Assembly: GCF_011753055.1 (NCBI RefSeq)
Contig: NZ_VWWJ01000015.1
Span: 1 to 64,000, forward strand
Reading direction: 5' to 3'
DNA length: 64,000 nucleotides
Origin: Burkholderia sp. Ax-1719
GTDB lineage: Bacteria > Pseudomonadota > Gammaproteobacteria > Burkholderiales > Burkholderiaceae
Shown: positions 51,034 to 60,382 of the stretch, piece by piece
Numbering within the stretch: the first letter of the stretch is position 1
Layout: each line of letters begins with the position of its first letter
Notes under the pieces: model-generated
Told to the model about the DNA's origin: nothing
What the model saw: the letters and a program-made list of their open reading frames with translations, nothing else
The model's database searches: none
Made by a program: the position numbers and the translations under genes

Positions 51034-51834
51034 CTAGCCGAGCGCCTTCGTCACCGCCCGCGCCGTCAACACCGGGATCAGATGCGCGCGATAGTCGGCG
51101 CTCGCGTGCAGATCGGTGTTGAGATCGTTGGGGGCGATGGTCACGGCGCGCGCGGCGGCAGCGGTGAAGTTCGCCTTCAGCGCATCTTCCAGCGCAGTTG
51201 CGCGAAACACGGAAGACGCCGCGCCCGTCACCGCCACGCGCACGTTTCCATCCGCAAACTGCGCGACGAACACGCCGGTCAACGCGAAGTGCGAAGCGGG
51301 ATTGCGAAACTTCTCGTAGGCCGAGCGCTGCGGCACAGGAAATTCGACGGCCACGATCAGCTCGTCGGGTTCGAGCGCCGTTTCGTACATGCCGAGGAAA
51401 AAGTCGTCGGCGGCGATGCGGCGGCGGTCCGTCACGACCGTCGCGTTCAGGCCCAGCACGGCGGCGGGATAGTCGGCGGCGGGGTCGTCGTTGGCGAGCG
51501 ACCCGCCCAGCGTGCCGAGCGCGCGCACCTGTCTATCGCCGATATGCGCTGCAAGCTGCGCGAGACCCGGCAAGGTGGCCTGAATCTGCGCGTTCGCGGC
51601 CACATCGGCATGACAAACCGCCGCGCCGATCTTCACGACCTTGCCGTCGACGTCGATCGACTTCAGTTCGGGAATGCGCGTGACGTCGATGAGCGTGGAA
51701 GGCTGCGCGAGCCGCAGTTTCATCGCCGCGAGCAGGCTTTGTCCGCCTGCGAGATATTTCGCTTCGGTGTCGGCGGCAAGGGCTTTCACTGCGCCTTGCG
51801 CGTCGCTGGCGCGCTGGTAGTCGAATGCATACAT
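51034..51834 (-). CDS. coxM: FAD-binding subunit of a molybdenum hydroxylase
   Basis: Medium subunit (266 aa) of the xanthine dehydrogenase/CO dehydrogenase family, passing electrons from the Fe-S subunit to its acceptor. FAD contacts are seen in KYLAGGQSLLAAMKLR and LGTLGGSLANDDPAADYPAAVLGLNA. The ATG at 51834 (MYAFDYQRASDAQGA) is 13 bases after coxL. Confidence 0.93.
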   Translation of the reverse strand: MYAFDYQRASDAQGAVKALAADTEAKYLAGGQSLLAAMKLRLAQPSTLIDVTRIPELKSIDVDGKVVKIGAAVCHADVAANAQIQATLPGLAQLAAHIGDRQVRALGTLGGSLANDDPAADYPAAVLGLNATVVTDRRRIAADDFFLGMYETALEPDELIVAVEFPVPQRSAYEKFRNPASHFALTGVFVAQFADGNVRVAVTGAASSVFRATALEDALKANFTAAAARAVTIAPNDLNTDLHASADYRAHLIPVLTARAVTKALG

Positions 51835-51847
51835 GGTGCGCCTCCGC

Positions 51848-54244
51848 TCAAGGTTGGGTTGAAGACTGCGCTTCGCGAATGGCCTGCCATACGCGATGGG
51901 GCGTGGCTGGCATCTGTATGTCCTTCACGCCGAGGGGCGCGAGCGCATCCAGAATCGCGTTGATGACGGCAGGCGGCGAGCCGATTGCGCCCGCCTCGCC
52001 GCAGCCCTTCACGCCGAGCGGATTGTGCGTACAGGGCGTGCCTTTCGCGGTTTCCACCGTAAATGAAGGTACATCCGAAGCATGCGGCATCGCGTAGTCC
52101 ATATACGAGCCGGAGAGCAACTGTCCGCTTTCGTTGTCGTACACGCAGCGCTCCAGCATCGCCTGGCCGATGCCTTGTCCCAGTCCGCCATGCACCTGGC
52201 CTTCGACGATCATCGGATTGATGACGTTGCCGAAGTCGTCGACAGCCGTGAAGCGTTCGATGCGCGTCTCGCCGGTATCGGGATCGATTTCGACTTCGCA
52301 GATATACGCGCCGGACGGATAGGTGAAATTGGTCGGATCGTAAAAGGCGCTTTCGTCGAGACCCGGTTCCAGCGTTTCCAGCGGATAGTTGTGCGGCACG
52401 TAGGCCGCGAGCGAAATTTCCGCGAACGTTTTGGTGCGGTCGGTGCCCGCGACGCGGAACACGCCGTTGGCAAACTCGATATCTTCGACGCCCGCTTCCA
52501 GCATATGCGCGGCGATCTTCTTCGCTTTCGCCTCGATCTTGTCGAGCGCTTTCATGATCGCCGATCCGCCCACGGCAATCGAGCGCGAGCCATACGTGCC
52601 CATGCCGAACGGAATGCGCGCGGTGTCGCCGTGCACGATTTCGATCTGCTCGATCGGCACGCCCAGGCGCTCGGAAACCACTTGTGCAAAGGTAGTTTCG
52701 TGTCCTTGACCGTGGCTGTGGGAACCGGTGAACACGGTCACCGACCCGGTAGGATTCACGCGGATTTCGCCCGCTTCGAACAGGCCCGCGCGTGCGCCCA
52801 GCGCGCCCGCGATATTCGATGGCGCGAGACCGCACGCTTCGATGTAGCACGAATAGCCGAGGCCGCGCAGCATGCCGCGCGCCTTCGATTCGTCGCGTCG
52901 TGCGGGAAAGTTTTTGACATCCGCGAGTTCGAGCGAACGCGACAGACACGCTTCGTAATCGCCGATGTCGTAGGTGAGGCCCACGGGCGTCGCGTACGGA
53001 AAGGTCTTGATGAAATTGCGGCGGCGCAGTTCGACAGGGTCGATATTGAGTTCGCGCGCGGCGGTTTCCACCAGGCGTTCGACCACATAGGTCGCTTCAG
53101 GACGCCCCGCGCCGCGATACGCATCCACTGGCACGGTGTTCGTGAACACGGCCTTCACTTCGGCGTAGATCGCGGGCGTGGTGTACTGGCCCGCGAGCAG
53201 CGTCGCGTAAAGAATGGTCGGCACGCTCGACGCGAAGGTCGAAAGATACGCGCCCATGTTTGCCGTGGTGTGCACCCGCATCGCGAGGAATTTGCCGTCC
53301 TTGTCGAGGGCGAGTTCGGCCTGGGTTACATGATCGCGGCCATGTGCATCCGAAATAAAGGATTCCGAACGTTCCGCGGTCCACTTGATCGGGCGGCGCA
53401 ATTTCTTCGATGCCCACGTGAGCGCGACGTCTTCGGCGTAAAGGAAAATCTTCGAGCCGAAGCCGCCGCCCACATCGGGCGCGACGATGCGCAGTTTCGT
53501 TTCCGGCAGCGCCAGCACGAACGCGGCCATCAGCAGGCGCTCGACGTGCGGGTTCTGGTTCGCCACGTAGACCGTGTAACTGTCGTCGTGCTGTGTGTAG
53601 CTGGCGTTGACGGCGCGCGGCTCGATGGCGTTCGGCACCAGCCGGTTGTTGACGATGTGCAGCGTGGTGACGTGCGCGGCCTGCGCGAAGGCGGCGTCGG
53701 TGGCGGCCTTGTCGCCGTGGCCCCACGTGTAGCAGGTGTTGTCCGGCACGGCGTCGTGCACGAGCGGCTGGCCCGCGTCGGCGGCATGCGCCGTGTCGAT
53801 GGCGGCGGGCAGTTCCTCGTAATCGACTTCGACGAGTTCGGCGGCGTCCTTCGCTTCCTTGAGCGATTCGGCGATCACCAGCGCAACCTGATCGCCTACG
53901 TGCAGCGCCTTGTCGTGCGCGATCACGGGATGCGGCGGCTCGTGCATGGGCGTGCCGTCGATGCTGTGGATCAGCCAGCCGCACGGCAGGCCGCCCACGT
54001 TTTCGGCGGCGAGATCGCGGCCGGTGAAGACGGCCACCACGCCGGGCGCGGCCTGCGCGGCGTTCGTATCGATGCTACGGATGCGCGCGTGGGCGTGCGG
54101 CGAGCGCACGAATACGGCGTAAGTCTGCGCGGGCAGCACGACGTCGTCGGTGTACTGGCCTGCGCCGGTGAGGAAGCGATAGTCTTCCTTGCGCTTGATC
54201 GATGCGCCGATCATGTGCGGCGTCGGGGAGTCGGGTGCGTTCAT
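51848..54244 (-). CDS. coxL: Molybdopterin-binding large subunit, form II CoxL
   Basis: 798-residue catalytic subunit of an aerobic CO dehydrogenase-like molybdenum hydroxylase. The active-site loop reads AYRGAGR (375-381). Authentic form I CoxL has AYRCSFR with the copper-binding Cys, so this is form II, which typically does not oxidise CO efficiently and is linked to other aromatic or aldehyde substrates. Moco contacts ([16 protein letters not shown]) and the base Glu ([14 protein letters not shown]) are present. Second gene of the operon. Confidence 0.93.
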   Translation of the reverse strand: MNAPDSPTPHMIGASIKRKEDYRFLTGAGQYTDDVVLPAQTYAVFVRSPHAHARIRSIDTNAAQAAPGVVAVFTGRDLAAENVGGLPCGWLIHSIDGTPMHEPPHPVIAHDKALHVGDQVALVIAESLKEAKDAAELVEVDYEELPAAIDTAHAADAGQPLVHDAVPDNTCYTWGHGDKAATDAAFAQAAHVTTLHIVNNRLVPNAIEPRAVNASYTQHDDSYTVYVANQNPHVERLLMAAFVLALPETKLRIVAPDVGGGFGSKIFLYAEDVALTWASKKLRRPIKWTAERSESFISDAHGRDHVTQAELALDKDGKFLAMRVHTTANMGAYLSTFASSVPTILYATLLAGQYTTPAIYAEVKAVFTNTVPVDAYRGAGRPEATYVVERLVETAARELNIDPVELRRRNFIKTFPYATPVGLTYDIGDYEACLSRSLELADVKNFPARRDESKARGMLRGLGYSCYIEACGLAPSNIAGALGARAGLFEAGEIRVNPTGSVTVFTGSHSHGQGHETTFAQVVSERLGVPIEQIEIVHGDTARIPFGMGTYGSRSIAVGGSAIMKALDKIEAKAKKIAAHMLEAGVEDIEFANGVFRVAGTDRTKTFAEISLAAYVPHNYPLETLEPGLDESAFYDPTNFTYPSGAYICEVEIDPDTGETRIERFTAVDDFGNVINPMIVEGQVHGGLGQGIGQAMLERCVYDNESGQLLSGSYMDYAMPHASDVPSFTVETAKGTPCTHNPLGVKGCGEAGAIGSPPAVINAILDALAPLGVKDIQMPATPHRVWQAIREAQSSTQP

Positions 54245-54256
54245 GGCCGTCTCCCT

Positions 54257-54778
54257 TTATGCCGCGGCGGCGGGTTGTGAGGCCATGCCTTCTGCGCCCG
54301 CGAGCACGGCCTTCACGATGTTGTGATAGCCCGTACAGCGACACAGATTGCCGTCGAGGTTCGCGCGCACATCGGCTTCGGTGAGGCCGGGCTTATCGTT
54401 GGCCAGCGCCACGGCGCTCATCACCATGCCGGGCGTGCAGAAGCCGCACTGCAAGCCGTGACACTCGCGGAACGCCGCCTGCATCGGGTGGAGCGTGCCG
54501 TAGATCGCGCCGTTGCCGACTTCGTGGCCATTGGCGGCGGAAAGACCCTCGATGGTGGTCACGCTCATCCCTTCGCACTGCACGGCGAGCGTGTTGCACG
54601 ATTTGACCGCGCGCCCGTTCAGATGGACGGTGCAGGCCCCGCACTGGGCGGTGTCGCAGCCGACGTGCGTGCCGGTCAGGCGTCGCTGCTCGCGCAGGAA
54701 CTGGACCAGAAGCGTGTGGGGTTCGATCTGCGCGGTCACGGGCTGGCCGTTGACCGTCAGGCTGAGACTGATCGTCAT
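54257..54778 (-). CDS. coxS: [2Fe-2S] subunit of the molybdenum hydroxylase
   Basis: 173-residue small subunit with two [2Fe-2S] clusters: plant-type [21 protein letters not shown] and the C-terminal [13 protein letters not shown] with [13 protein letters not shown]. It heads the operon coxS-coxL-coxM-coxD-coxE-coxG-xdhC. AGGAGACGTT precedes the ATG. A large hairpin lies in the leader just upstream. Confidence 0.95.
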   Translation of the reverse strand: MTISLSLTVNGQPVTAQIEPHTLLVQFLREQRRLTGTHVGCDTAQCGACTVHLNGRAVKSCNTLAVQCEGMSVTTIEGLSAANGHEVGNGAIYGTLHPMQAAFRECHGLQCGFCTPGMVMSAVALANDKPGLTEADVRANLDGNLCRCTGYHNIVKAVLAGAEGMASQPAAAA

Positions 54779-54795
54779 TGAACGTCTCCTGTGTC

Positions 54796-54829
54796 GGCCG
54801 GAGTTGGCGCTTCAGCGCCTACTCCGGCC
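54796..54829 (-). promoter_or_regulatory. Leader hairpin upstream of coxS
   Basis: GGCCGGAGT (54796-54804) pairs with ACTCCGGCC (54821-54829); after one T-T mismatch an inner GGCGC/GCGCC stem closes on a 4-base loop. The 34-base hairpin ends 17 bases upstream of the coxS ATG, next to the ribosome site. It could control coxS translation or be the operator of an unidentified regulator. Confidence 0.5.
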
Positions 54830-55112
54830 CCATGCCGCCAAAGGCGGCGCGGCCCGAATCAGCGCTGCGCGTTCTACCGGTCCAGCACAAATATTGGGAG
54901 GGGAGACCTGCCTGGGGCATGCAATCGCCCCGGCGGGTGCGTTGCTGTTCAGTAATGCCTACGATTGCCTGAGACTGCCTGGAGCTTTTAACCGTACTAC
55001 GAGAAATCTTGCGCTTACGTTCGCTCAGTAAAGCACAAATCGCCCTCTGGCGCTGCGCGGGCTTTTCCCGTCTGCGAACGTTCGGCTGGTTTCTGCCGGT
55101 GTGCGCGCAAAA
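54830..55112. other. Region between the cox operon and the permease gene
   Basis: Part of a 395-base spacer upstream of coxS. No gene is supported. The cox promoter should lie here. The sequence contains short repeats of TTGCCTGAGACTGCCTGGAG type at 54965-54985 without clear symmetry. Confidence 0.45.
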
Positions 55113-55148
55113 GAAAAACGGCCCGCGCGGAGAACCGGGCGGGCCGTT
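55113..55148 (-). terminator. Intrinsic terminator of the amino acid permease gene
   Basis: On the minus strand AACGGCCCGC and GCGGGCCGTT (55148-55139 and 55126-55117) form a 10-bp stem, followed by TTTTTCTTTT. It lies about 25 bases after the permease stop. Confidence 0.88.
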
Positions 55149-55173
55149 GCAGTGCAGCGAAAATCAGCGCTTT

Positions 55174-56577
55174 TTACTCGTGCGGATGATGCGCCAGGCG
55201 CGCATGGCGGCGCGAGTAAAGGAAGTAAATCGCGAGGCCAATCACCAGCCAGACGATGAACGCCACCCACGTGAGCCACGCGAGGTTGAGCATCAGGAAC
55301 AGGCACGAGGCCACCGCCAGAACCGGCACCACCGGCACGCCGGGGCAGCGGAACGCGCGCGGCAGGTCCGGGTGCGTCTTGCGCAGCACCAGCACGGCGA
55401 TCGACACCATCGAGAACGCCGCGAGCGTGCCGATGTTGATCAGCTCGGCGAGCACGTTCAGCGGCACCAGCGCGCCGATCAGGCCGAAGAAAATGCCCAC
55501 CAGCCAGGTCGTGAAGAACGGCGTGGCATAGCGCGGATGCACCTTGGACAGCTTCGCCGGCAGCAGGCCGTCACGCGACATCGCGAAGATGATGCGGGTC
55601 TGGCCGTAGCTCATCACCAGAATCACGGTCAGCATGCCCAGCACCGCGCCCAGATCGATGAAGCCCGCCACCCACTTCTCGCCCGCCACCTGCAGCGCGT
55701 ACGAAACCGGGTGGCCGATATTGGCGAACTGCTGCCACGGCACGATGCCCGTGACGACCGCCGCAACCGACACATACAGCACCGCGCACACGGCCAGCGA
55801 AGCGATGATGCCGACCGGCAGATCGCGCTTCGGGTTCTTCACTTCTTCGGCGGCGGAGGACACCGCATCGAAGCCGATGAAGGCGAAGAACATCACCGCC
55901 GCCGCGCCGAACACGCCATTCCAGCCGTGCGGCATGAACGGATGCCAGTTGGCGGGCGTGACGTGGAATGCGCCCACGGCGATCACCAGCAACACGACCG
56001 TGACCTTGATCGCGACCATGATGTTGTTGATGCGGGTGGATTCGCGCACGCCGATCGACAGCAGCGCGGTGATCCCCATCATCACGAGGAAGGCGGGCAG
56101 GTTAAAGAGCGTGTGCACGCCCGGCAGCGCGCCGGGCGCGGCCGTGAGCGCGGTCGGCAGCGACACGCCGAAGCCCGAGAGCAGCGACTGCAGATAGCCC
56201 GACCAGCCCACCGATACCGCCGAACTGGCCAGCCCGTATTCGAGCATCAGATCCCAGCCGATGATCCACGCGATCAGCTCGCCGAGCGTCGCGTACGAGT
56301 AGGTGTAGATCGAACCGGCCACGGGAATGGTCGAGGCGAATTCGGCGTACGAGAGCGCGGCGAAGCAGCAGGCCACGGCGGCGACCAGGAACGAGACCAT
56401 CAGCGCCGGGCCGGCCTGGACCGCGCCGGTGCCGGTCAGCACGAAAATGCCGGTGCCGATAATCGCGCCGATGCCGAGAAAAGTCAGGTCCAGTGCGCCG
56501 AGGGCTTTCTTCAGACCAGCGCCCTTGGCGCTCGCCTGCATCATCAGCTCGACGTTCTTCTTTCGAAAGAGGGACAT
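55174..56577 (-). CDS. APC-family amino acid permease
   Basis: 467 residues, about twelve membrane segments, of the cationic-amino-acid-transporter-like APC group (YfnA/CAT type). The family start GALDLTFLGIGAIIGTGIFVLTG with the unwound GIGAIIGTGIF, PVAGSIYTYSYATLGELIAWIIGWDLMLEYG and MFFAFIGFDAVSSAAEEVKNPKRDLP are typical. The ATG at 56577 (MSLFRKKNVELMM) is chosen by homology. Substrate unknown; basic amino acids are likely by family. Confidence 0.88.
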   Translation of the reverse strand: MSLFRKKNVELMMQASAKGAGLKKALGALDLTFLGIGAIIGTGIFVLTGTGAVQAGPALMVSFLVAAVACCFAALSYAEFASTIPVAGSIYTYSYATLGELIAWIIGWDLMLEYGLASSAVSVGWSGYLQSLLSGFGVSLPTALTAAPGALPGVHTLFNLPAFLVMMGITALLSIGVRESTRINNIMVAIKVTVVLLVIAVGAFHVTPANWHPFMPHGWNGVFGAAAVMFFAFIGFDAVSSAAEEVKNPKRDLPVGIIASLAVCAVLYVSVAAVVTGIVPWQQFANIGHPVSYALQVAGEKWVAGFIDLGAVLGMLTVILVMSYGQTRIIFAMSRDGLLPAKLSKVHPRYATPFFTTWLVGIFFGLIGALVPLNVLAELINIGTLAAFSMVSIAVLVLRKTHPDLPRAFRCPGVPVVPVLAVASCLFLMLNLAWLTWVAFIVWLVIGLAIYFLYSRRHARLAHHPHE

Positions 56578-56913
56578 TTGGCGGGGAACTCCAGGTGTAA
56601 CGGGTGAAACGCGGCGCAGGCGCTCGAAAAGAAAAATCGCGCCTCGCGTGCCGTATGTCGGGGAAACCCATAATTTTAGCCGATCGCAGCTTTCAGACCG
56701 ATTGATTCGGGCTGTTTTGGGCCGTTTTGAGGCGATTCCGGGCCAACATGCGTCGATAACTGGCGAGTGCGCGCAGTCGATTTCGCCGCAAAGCGACTTC
56801 GGCGCGCGCAATCCTGCCCGCGCACGCCGCAAGCGGCGGAATTCATTTCCGCATCAAGGGCTTATGGCGAGAAGGCCGCCTTAGTGGCCTTCGCGGGGGC
56901 GTCCGGGGCCGGC
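56578..56913. other. Upstream region of the permease gene
   Basis: 336 bases without a gene, between the permease (minus) and the end of the response regulator gene (minus). It should hold the permease promoter. No terminator for the regulator gene was recognised. Confidence 0.5.
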
Positions 56914-57570
56914 TCAGACCGTCGGCGCGGGGGAGAGGTCGATGAGCTGGTTGCTCATGACGTAGAACGTCAGCTCGGCGTTATTGGCGAGCTTCATCTT
57001 TTCGAGCAGGCGCGTGCGGTACACGCTCACCGTTTTCACCGACAGCGACAGCGTATGCGCGATATCGGTCAGACGTTTGCCCGAGGCCAGCATGCACAGC
57101 GTCTGGTATTCGCGGTCGGAGAGCTTTTCGTGCGGCAGCTGTTCGCCGTCGATCAGCACGTAATCGGCGAGTGCTTCGGCCATCGCTGGGCTCACGTATT
57201 TGCGGCCGCTCGCGACCTGCTGGATCGCCGCGGTCATCTGCGTGGCGTCCACCGTCTTCGAGAGATAGCCCGATGCGCCGGCCTTGAGCGCGCGCACGGC
57301 GTATTGATCCTCGCGATACATCGAGAACATCAGCACCGGCAGGCGCGGCGCTTTCTTCTTCGCGCGCTTGAGCACTTCGATGCCGCTCATGTCGGGCAGC
57401 GAGATGTCGAGCAGCACCACGTCGCAGGCGTGTTTGGCGATGGCGGTGAGCGCTTCCGCGCCGGTCTGCGCCTCGATCACTTCGCTGGCAATGCCGCGGT
57501 CGAGCAGCAGTTGGCGCACGCCCTGGCGCACCACGGCGTGATCGTCGACGAGCAGGATGCGCAGGGTCAT
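56914..57570 (-). CDS. NarL/FixJ-family response regulator
   Basis: 218 residues. Receiver with acidic pair in LLVDDHAVVR, phosphoacceptor in VVLLDISLPDMSG, and Lys in GYLSKTV; a LuxR-type HTH follows (about 148-205: LSDREYQTLCMLASGKRLTDIAHTLSLSVKTVSVYRTRLLEKM). Its ATG overlaps the stop of the upstream kinase by four bases (ATGA), so the pair is coupled. Target genes unknown. Confidence 0.92.
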   Translation of the reverse strand: MTLRILLVDDHAVVRQGVRQLLLDRGIASEVIEAQTGAEALTAIAKHACDVVLLDISLPDMSGIEVLKRAKKKAPRLPVLMFSMYREDQYAVRALKAGASGYLSKTVDATQMTAAIQQVASGRKYVSPAMAEALADYVLIDGEQLPHEKLSDREYQTLCMLASGKRLTDIAHTLSLSVKTVSVYRTRLLEKMKLANNAELTFYVMSNQLIDLSPAPTV

Positions 57571-58565
57571 GAGTGGATGCCTTGAACGGGATTCGGAGCG
57601 AGATCGGCGGCCGTGCGCGAGAGCAGCGTGTCCCAGAAGAAGCGCGCCTCGACGGTGGTGCCGGGGCGCTCGCGCGCTTCGGGCGCGGCATCGGCGGCGA
57701 GCGGGTTGGCCGTGGCGCGCAGCGCGCCGCCAAAAGCGGCGCAGCGTTCGCGCATGCCGGCGATGCCGTAGGCGCCGCGCCGGTTGATGCCGTCTTCTGC
57801 CGAAGGCGCGACGTCTTCGCGCTGGCCGCTGTGCTTCTTGGCGCGCCGCGCCGCTTCGCGCGACAGGCCGATGCCGTCGTCTATCACGCTGAGCACCAGC
57901 GCGTACGGCGTGCAGGCAAGGCGTACTTCGACGCGCGACGCCTGGGCGTGGCGCGCGACGTTAGTGAGCGCTTCCTGCGCCACGCGGAAGATCGCAAGCG
58001 CCGCTTCGGCGGGCAGATGCGCGAGCCGTTCTGCGTCTTCGGCGGTGAAGCCTTTGCGGTTGTGTTCGATGGAAGGGCGGGCCGTGAAGGTGGCGGCGAG
58101 ACCCGTGCGCGCGCCAAAGCCGCGCGTCCAGTTCGCCAGCGCCGTCGCGAGGCCTTCGTCGAGTTCGGGAGCATGCAGGCCGTCGAGTACGTGGCGCACG
58201 GCCTCGGCGGCGGCGTCGAGCGAGCGCACCACCAGTTCAAGCGCCTGGGCGCATTGCGGCGAGGCGTCGGCGGGCAGCCACGTTTGAACGTTTGCCAGCG
58301 CGAAGCGCGTGGCGGCCAGTTCGGCGCCCACGCTGTCGTGCAGTTCGCGCGCGAGACGGCGGCGCGCGGCTTCGTCGGCGTGGACCCGCGCCGCGCCTGC
58401 CGCGACGATCTGCCGCTGCACCCGCGCGATGGCATCGAGCGCCGCACGCGCCCCTTCGGCGTCGGCGAGGAAGGAAAGTCCACCATCCGCGTGCGCGGAG
58501 CGCGTGCCGGACGCGTCCGCGCGAGGCGGGCGCGCGTCGAACGCGGCGTAAGTCGACGTATCCAT
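57567..58565 (-). CDS. NarX-type sensor histidine kinase, cytosolic
   Basis: 332 residues with a HisKA_3 dimerisation domain (RRLARELHDSVGAELAATRFAL, phosphorylated His) and HATPase (VARHAQASRVEV; DDGIGLS; GAYGIAGMRERCAAFGG). There is no membrane segment, PAS or GAF domain: the first ~60 residues are low-complexity and polar. The signal must therefore come from a partner or from inside the cell. ATG at 58565 has a GGGGGA ribosome site. It is the first gene of the pair. Confidence 0.9.
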   Translation of the reverse strand: MDTSTYAAFDARPPRADASGTRSAHADGGLSFLADAEGARAALDAIARVQRQIVAAGAARVHADEAARRRLARELHDSVGAELAATRFALANVQTWLPADASPQCAQALELVVRSLDAAAEAVRHVLDGLHAPELDEGLATALANWTRGFGARTGLAATFTARPSIEHNRKGFTAEDAERLAHLPAEAALAIFRVAQEALTNVARHAQASRVEVRLACTPYALVLSVIDDGIGLSREAARRAKKHSGQREDVAPSAEDGINRRGAYGIAGMRERCAAFGGALRATANPLAADAAPEARERPGTTVEARFFWDTLLSRTAADLAPNPVQGIHS

Positions 58566-58931
58566 CAATCCCCCGTGAATTCCATTAAGGAACCGATTCC
58601 CTGCTGATGTTCTGACGTTGCCCATGCCGGCGCAGCCAGAGCCGGCGTGGCTCCCACGGCACGGCGCAGCGTAACGAAATTTACATACGGTAACAACCTG
58701 GCACTGATACCACCAGACAAACCGGTTTGGCCTATGCTGCGCCGCGATAATATCCCAAAAAAGGAAAACCTTCAGTCAGGACAAGGCTTAACGGCACAAC
58801 GCTGAGAGCCTGCATGAAGTCGGCTCTTCGCATTTTTGTAGGAAAAACTCTGACACGGAACTTACGTGAATTCCGCGAAAAATGTAACCGCTGGGCATCA
58901 TTTCATGGCGGAGTGTGGCGCGCAAGCCGCG
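58566..58931. other. Upstream region of the NarX-type kinase gene
   Basis: 366 bases without a gene. AT-richer than average from 58670 to 58900, with a 12-bp palindrome CAAACCGGTTTG at 58718-58729. It should contain the promoter of the two-component pair. A CTGAGA near 58803 recalls a TPP aptamer but the rest does not fit. Confidence 0.5.
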
Positions 58932-58962
58932 AAAAAAAACCGGAGCGCATGGCTCCGGTTTT
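58932..58962. terminator. Bidirectional-type intrinsic terminator after fpr
   Basis: AAAACCGGAGC (58936-58946) pairs with GCTCCGGTTTT (58952-58962); A8 on the left gives T8 on the minus strand. It lies about 60 bases after the fpr stop and ends fpr transcription. Confidence 0.9.
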
Positions 58963-59019
58963 GGGGTCGGCGTTGACCGAAAACCAGTCGTAAGACTGTG
59001 GTCTGACGTTAAGCCAGAT

Positions 59020-59790
59020 TTAGCCCACGAAGGCCTTTTCGATCACGTAATGACCCGGCTCGTTGTTGCTGCCTTCCTTGAGGCCGGCCCTCTCGAGCAG
59101 TTCGACCGTGTCGCGCAGCATGTGCGTGCTGCCGCACAGCATGATGCGGTCGCGCTCGGGCGTGAATGCCGGCAGATCGAGGTCGGCGAACAGCTTGCCG
59201 GTGTCGATCAGTTCGGTGATACGGCCGCGGTTGTCGAACACTTCGCGCGTGACGGTCGGGTAGTAGACCAGCTTCTCGCGCACGATCTCGCCGAGGTATT
59301 CGTGCTCGCGCAGTTCTTCGGTGATGAACTCCTTGTACGCGAGTTCATCGACGAAACGGCACGTGTGCGTCAGGACGATCTTGTCGAAACGGTCGTAAAT
59401 GTCCGGGTCCTTGATGATCGACATGAACGGGGCGAGGCCCGTGCCGGTCGACAGCATCCACAGGACCTTGCCGGGCAGCAGGTTGTCCGCGACCAGCGTA
59501 CCGACCGGCTTCTTGCCGATCAGCACCTTGTCGCCCACCTTCAAGTGCTGCAGGCGCGACGTGAGCGGACCATCCGGCACCTTGATGCTGAGGAATTCGA
59601 GATGCTCTTCGTAGTTCGCGCTCGCGAGCGAGTACGCGCGCATCAGCGGCTTGCCGTCCACTTCGAGGCCGACCATGGTGAACTGGCCGTTGTCAAAACG
59701 CAGGGCCTGGTCGCGCGTGCACGTGAAGCTGAAAAGCGTGTCGGTCCAGTGGTGGACGCTCAGAACGGTTTCTTCGGTGAATTTGCTCAT
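59020..59790 (-). CDS. fpr: Ferredoxin--NADP(+) reductase
   Basis: 256-residue FAD flavoprotein of the bacterial subclass that exchanges electrons between NADPH and ferredoxin/flavodoxin, often for oxidative stress or Fe-S supply. FAD motif RAYSLASANYEE, NADP motif STGTGLAPFMSIIKDPD, and C-terminus PGHYVIEKAFVG with the family's last residues. ATG at 59790 by homology (MSKFTEETVLSVHHWTD). Followed by a strong terminator. Confidence 0.95.
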   Translation of the reverse strand: MSKFTEETVLSVHHWTDTLFSFTCTRDQALRFDNGQFTMVGLEVDGKPLMRAYSLASANYEEHLEFLSIKVPDGPLTSRLQHLKVGDKVLIGKKPVGTLVADNLLPGKVLWMLSTGTGLAPFMSIIKDPDIYDRFDKIVLTHTCRFVDELAYKEFITEELREHEYLGEIVREKLVYYPTVTREVFDNRGRITELIDTGKLFADLDLPAFTPERDRIMLCGSTHMLRDTVELLERAGLKEGSNNEPGHYVIEKAFVG

Positions 59791-60382
59791 GGTTCCTGAA
59801 GGTGCGAAACAAGGTCCGCCCAGTGGGCGTTCCTTCCGGCCGATCACGCGAGGCATGACGGGCGCGGTCTTGACGATGCGCGGCGCGCGCGGTGAGCCGC
59901 GAAATGCGCCGCTGTGTGCCTGGCCTGCGGACGCGACGCTTGCCTCGCCAGTCCTGCGCGCGCTGCATCGCCGGCCCGCCGCGCTGTGGCGAACAAGGCG
60001 CAATCCGCCATTTTACCGCGAGCGCGCTTCGTGGGCGGCGCCGTTTCGAAGGGGAAGGAGCCCCGGCCTAACGGCAGGGCGCTTGCTGGCGGTTCGCTGG
60101 CAATCACTTGCTGGCACCCGCACGCGGAGCGTGACGGGGATCGCTGGCATCGGCTGGGAGGCGGCGCCGTGACGGGCGCGCTTGCCGCAAGCGGCGTGCG
60201 TTTGGTACGGGTTCCGCACCTGAATATCGACGCACACCGGCGATTTACTACGATTGTTCGTCCCAAATGATACCGGAAGGTCTGTCAGACCGCAGCATAG
60301 ACCCTGCTGGCGTGGCAGTTTCGGCGTGCCTTCGGGCCGTTTTGCAGCCTCTTTGCGACGTTTTACCGCTGATTTCCGTGTT
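59791..60382. other. Spacer upstream of fpr
   Basis: 592 bases without a supported gene, between lysE (ends 60383, minus) and fpr. It should hold the fpr promoter. The direct elements CTTGCTGGC/CGCTGGC recur around 60081-60118, and a 13-base palindrome GGTCTGTCAGACC is at 60281-60293. No RNA was recognised. Confidence 0.5.

Noticed and set aside
52082-54280. 732-codon open frame on the plus strand opposite coxL
   Set aside because: It mirrors coxL, is Arg/His-rich with no family features, and arises from GC-biased third positions. The same applies to long opposite-strand frames at 315-1148, 3889-5172, 5841-8312, 11559-13298, 45164-46987 and 55009-56607.
48201-54778. Authentic (form I) carbon monoxide dehydrogenase
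   Set aside because: CoxL lacks the AYRCSFR copper-site loop and has AYRGAGR instead.
58780-58840. TPP riboswitch suggested by CGCTGAGAGCCTGC
   Set aside because: Only the CUGAGA element is similar; the second conserved arm and the GGGGUGC-type start are missing and no thiamine gene follows.
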